Below are positions 63,701 to 64,000 of a stretch of 64,000 bases of DNA, in pieces. The notes below the pieces were generated by a model, which saw only the letters and a program-made list of their open reading frames with translations, had not been told where the DNA came from and ran no database searches. The DNA comes from Blattamonas nauphoetae (lineage: Eukaryota > Preaxostyla > Oxymonadida). The position numbers and the translations under genes are program-made. Each line of letters opens with the position of its first letter. Position 1 is the stretch's first letter. The stretch covers positions 1-64,000 of the forward strand of contig JARBJD010000270.1 in the NCBI GenBank assembly GCA_033064195.1, written 5' to 3'.

Positions 63701-64000
63701 GTGAAGAGAGAGAAGAAAGAAGGGAGTCGAACGAGGGAGAAGTTGGGAAATCGATTGACCGAACGAAAGCGTCGGTTTTTCGGCTTGGCCTGGTCTTGTG
63801 GGAGATTCAGACAGGTCTTGTTCCATTCGCAGAGCAGGATGGAGTGAATGCTCATCGGAACCTGTCGATTGGGATTGTTCCTCCGATGGAAGGTGTTGGA
63901 GAGAAGATGAAAGAACTGATTGAGGAATGCTTGTCGGTGAACCCAGACGCGCGTCCATCTGTGGACTCAATCATCTCTCGACTGTCGTCAATGGATGGAA
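57701..64000 (+). pseudogene. Beta-helix surface protein 2 with C-terminal pseudokinase lobe, pseudogene, runs off the window
   Basis: ATG at 57701 starts a signal peptide ('MCMILVIIVLQVLHPTQIP'). The same frame continues past a TGA at 58046-58048 to 61258, with beta-helix repeats and Ig/IPT-like modules ('FGTRYEVQCI', 'FGTEYTLKQD') as in gene 1. It shifts at a T7 run near 61187-61193 into a frame reaching 'SATQATI', is interrupted by the element at 61734-62342, resumes with 'ILREGSITGPTVLPS', and shifts again near 63090. The last part encodes a kinase C-lobe: 'QDDVRWQAPEE', 'KASVFRLGLVLWEIQTGLVP' and 'IEECLSVNPDARPSVDSI'. The catalytic loop HRD and DFG motifs are not visible, so it is a pseudokinase lobe. 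The membrane segment expected before it is not seen. At least four lesions indicate a dead copy. Confidence 0.8.
61726..62350. mobile_element. 609-bp DNA transposon with 44-bp inverted repeats and 8-bp target duplication
   Basis: The element proper is 61734-62342. Ends are 61734-61777 and 62299-62342, inverted and identical at 43 of 44 positions (GGCATGGATGTACCCTGTAG and onward). CGACAATC flanks it on both sides (61726-61733 and 62343-62350). CTGTAGGGGA occurs twice in the left end and three times inverted near the right end. There is no transposase frame. Removing the element with one CGACAATC joins 'SATQATI' to 'ILREGSIT' in frame, matching the equivalent place in gene 1 ('HGTNSELIFRDGSF'). 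An 8-bp duplication fits hAT, P or Merlin; the superfamily is not determined. Confidence 0.92.

Overview
The window looks like nuclear DNA of a metamonad protist, most probably an oxymonad close to Blattamonas. This is inferred from gene families, not from a marker gene: large secreted beta-helix proteins ending in a degenerate kinase lobe, and a leucine-rich helical family whose conserved phrases (for example 'SGKRVMQALVSEGFEDTLE') I associate with Blattamonas nauphoetae. ORFs end in TAA, TAG and TGA, so the standard code fits. Much of the first 34 kb is repeat or mobile DNA; the rest is host genes carrying several DNA-transposon insertions.

Layout. 1-1.5 kb: decayed pogo-like transposon tail. 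1.9-6.9 kb: a satellite of about 120 copies of a 40-bp unit. 7.4-8.05 kb: a palindromic non-autonomous element (family A). 8.05-25.7 kb: a Polinton/Maverick with protein-primed DNA polymerase, integrase, packaging ATPase, two capsid-like genes, small minor-capsid-like proteins and a fibre-like gene with a Peptidase_S74 chaperone domain. It is broken (about half a dozen breaks) but most frames are open, so it is fairly young. 26.4-28.3 kb: a MULE-type remnant with a SWIM finger and an OTU protease. 28.3-32.6 kb: further family A pieces, a second pogo tail and a nearly whole pogo-type transposase. 34.3-40.9 kb: a 2173-residue host protein on the minus strand. 41-47 kb: gene-family fragments, probable small exons and short repeats. 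47.6-49.8 kb: a coiled-coil host gene split by an 890-bp foldback element. 50.5-51.5 kb: a hAT element with 8-bp target duplications. 51.6 kb to the end: two tandem beta-helix surface-protein genes; the second is a pseudogene, interrupted among other lesions by a 609-bp element with 44-bp inverted repeats and an 8-bp duplication.

Most Polinton genes have a T-rich element ending a few bases before the ATG, and several plus-strand genes are followed by short stem-loops, so the element seems to carry its own gene-by-gene expression signals. The beta-helix genes look like surface adhesins or receptors. Three transposon insertions show clear borders, and in two of them removing the element plus one copy of the target duplication leaves the surrounding host frame continuous. 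Introns, exact exon borders and the function of the 2173-residue protein cannot be settled from sequence alone.
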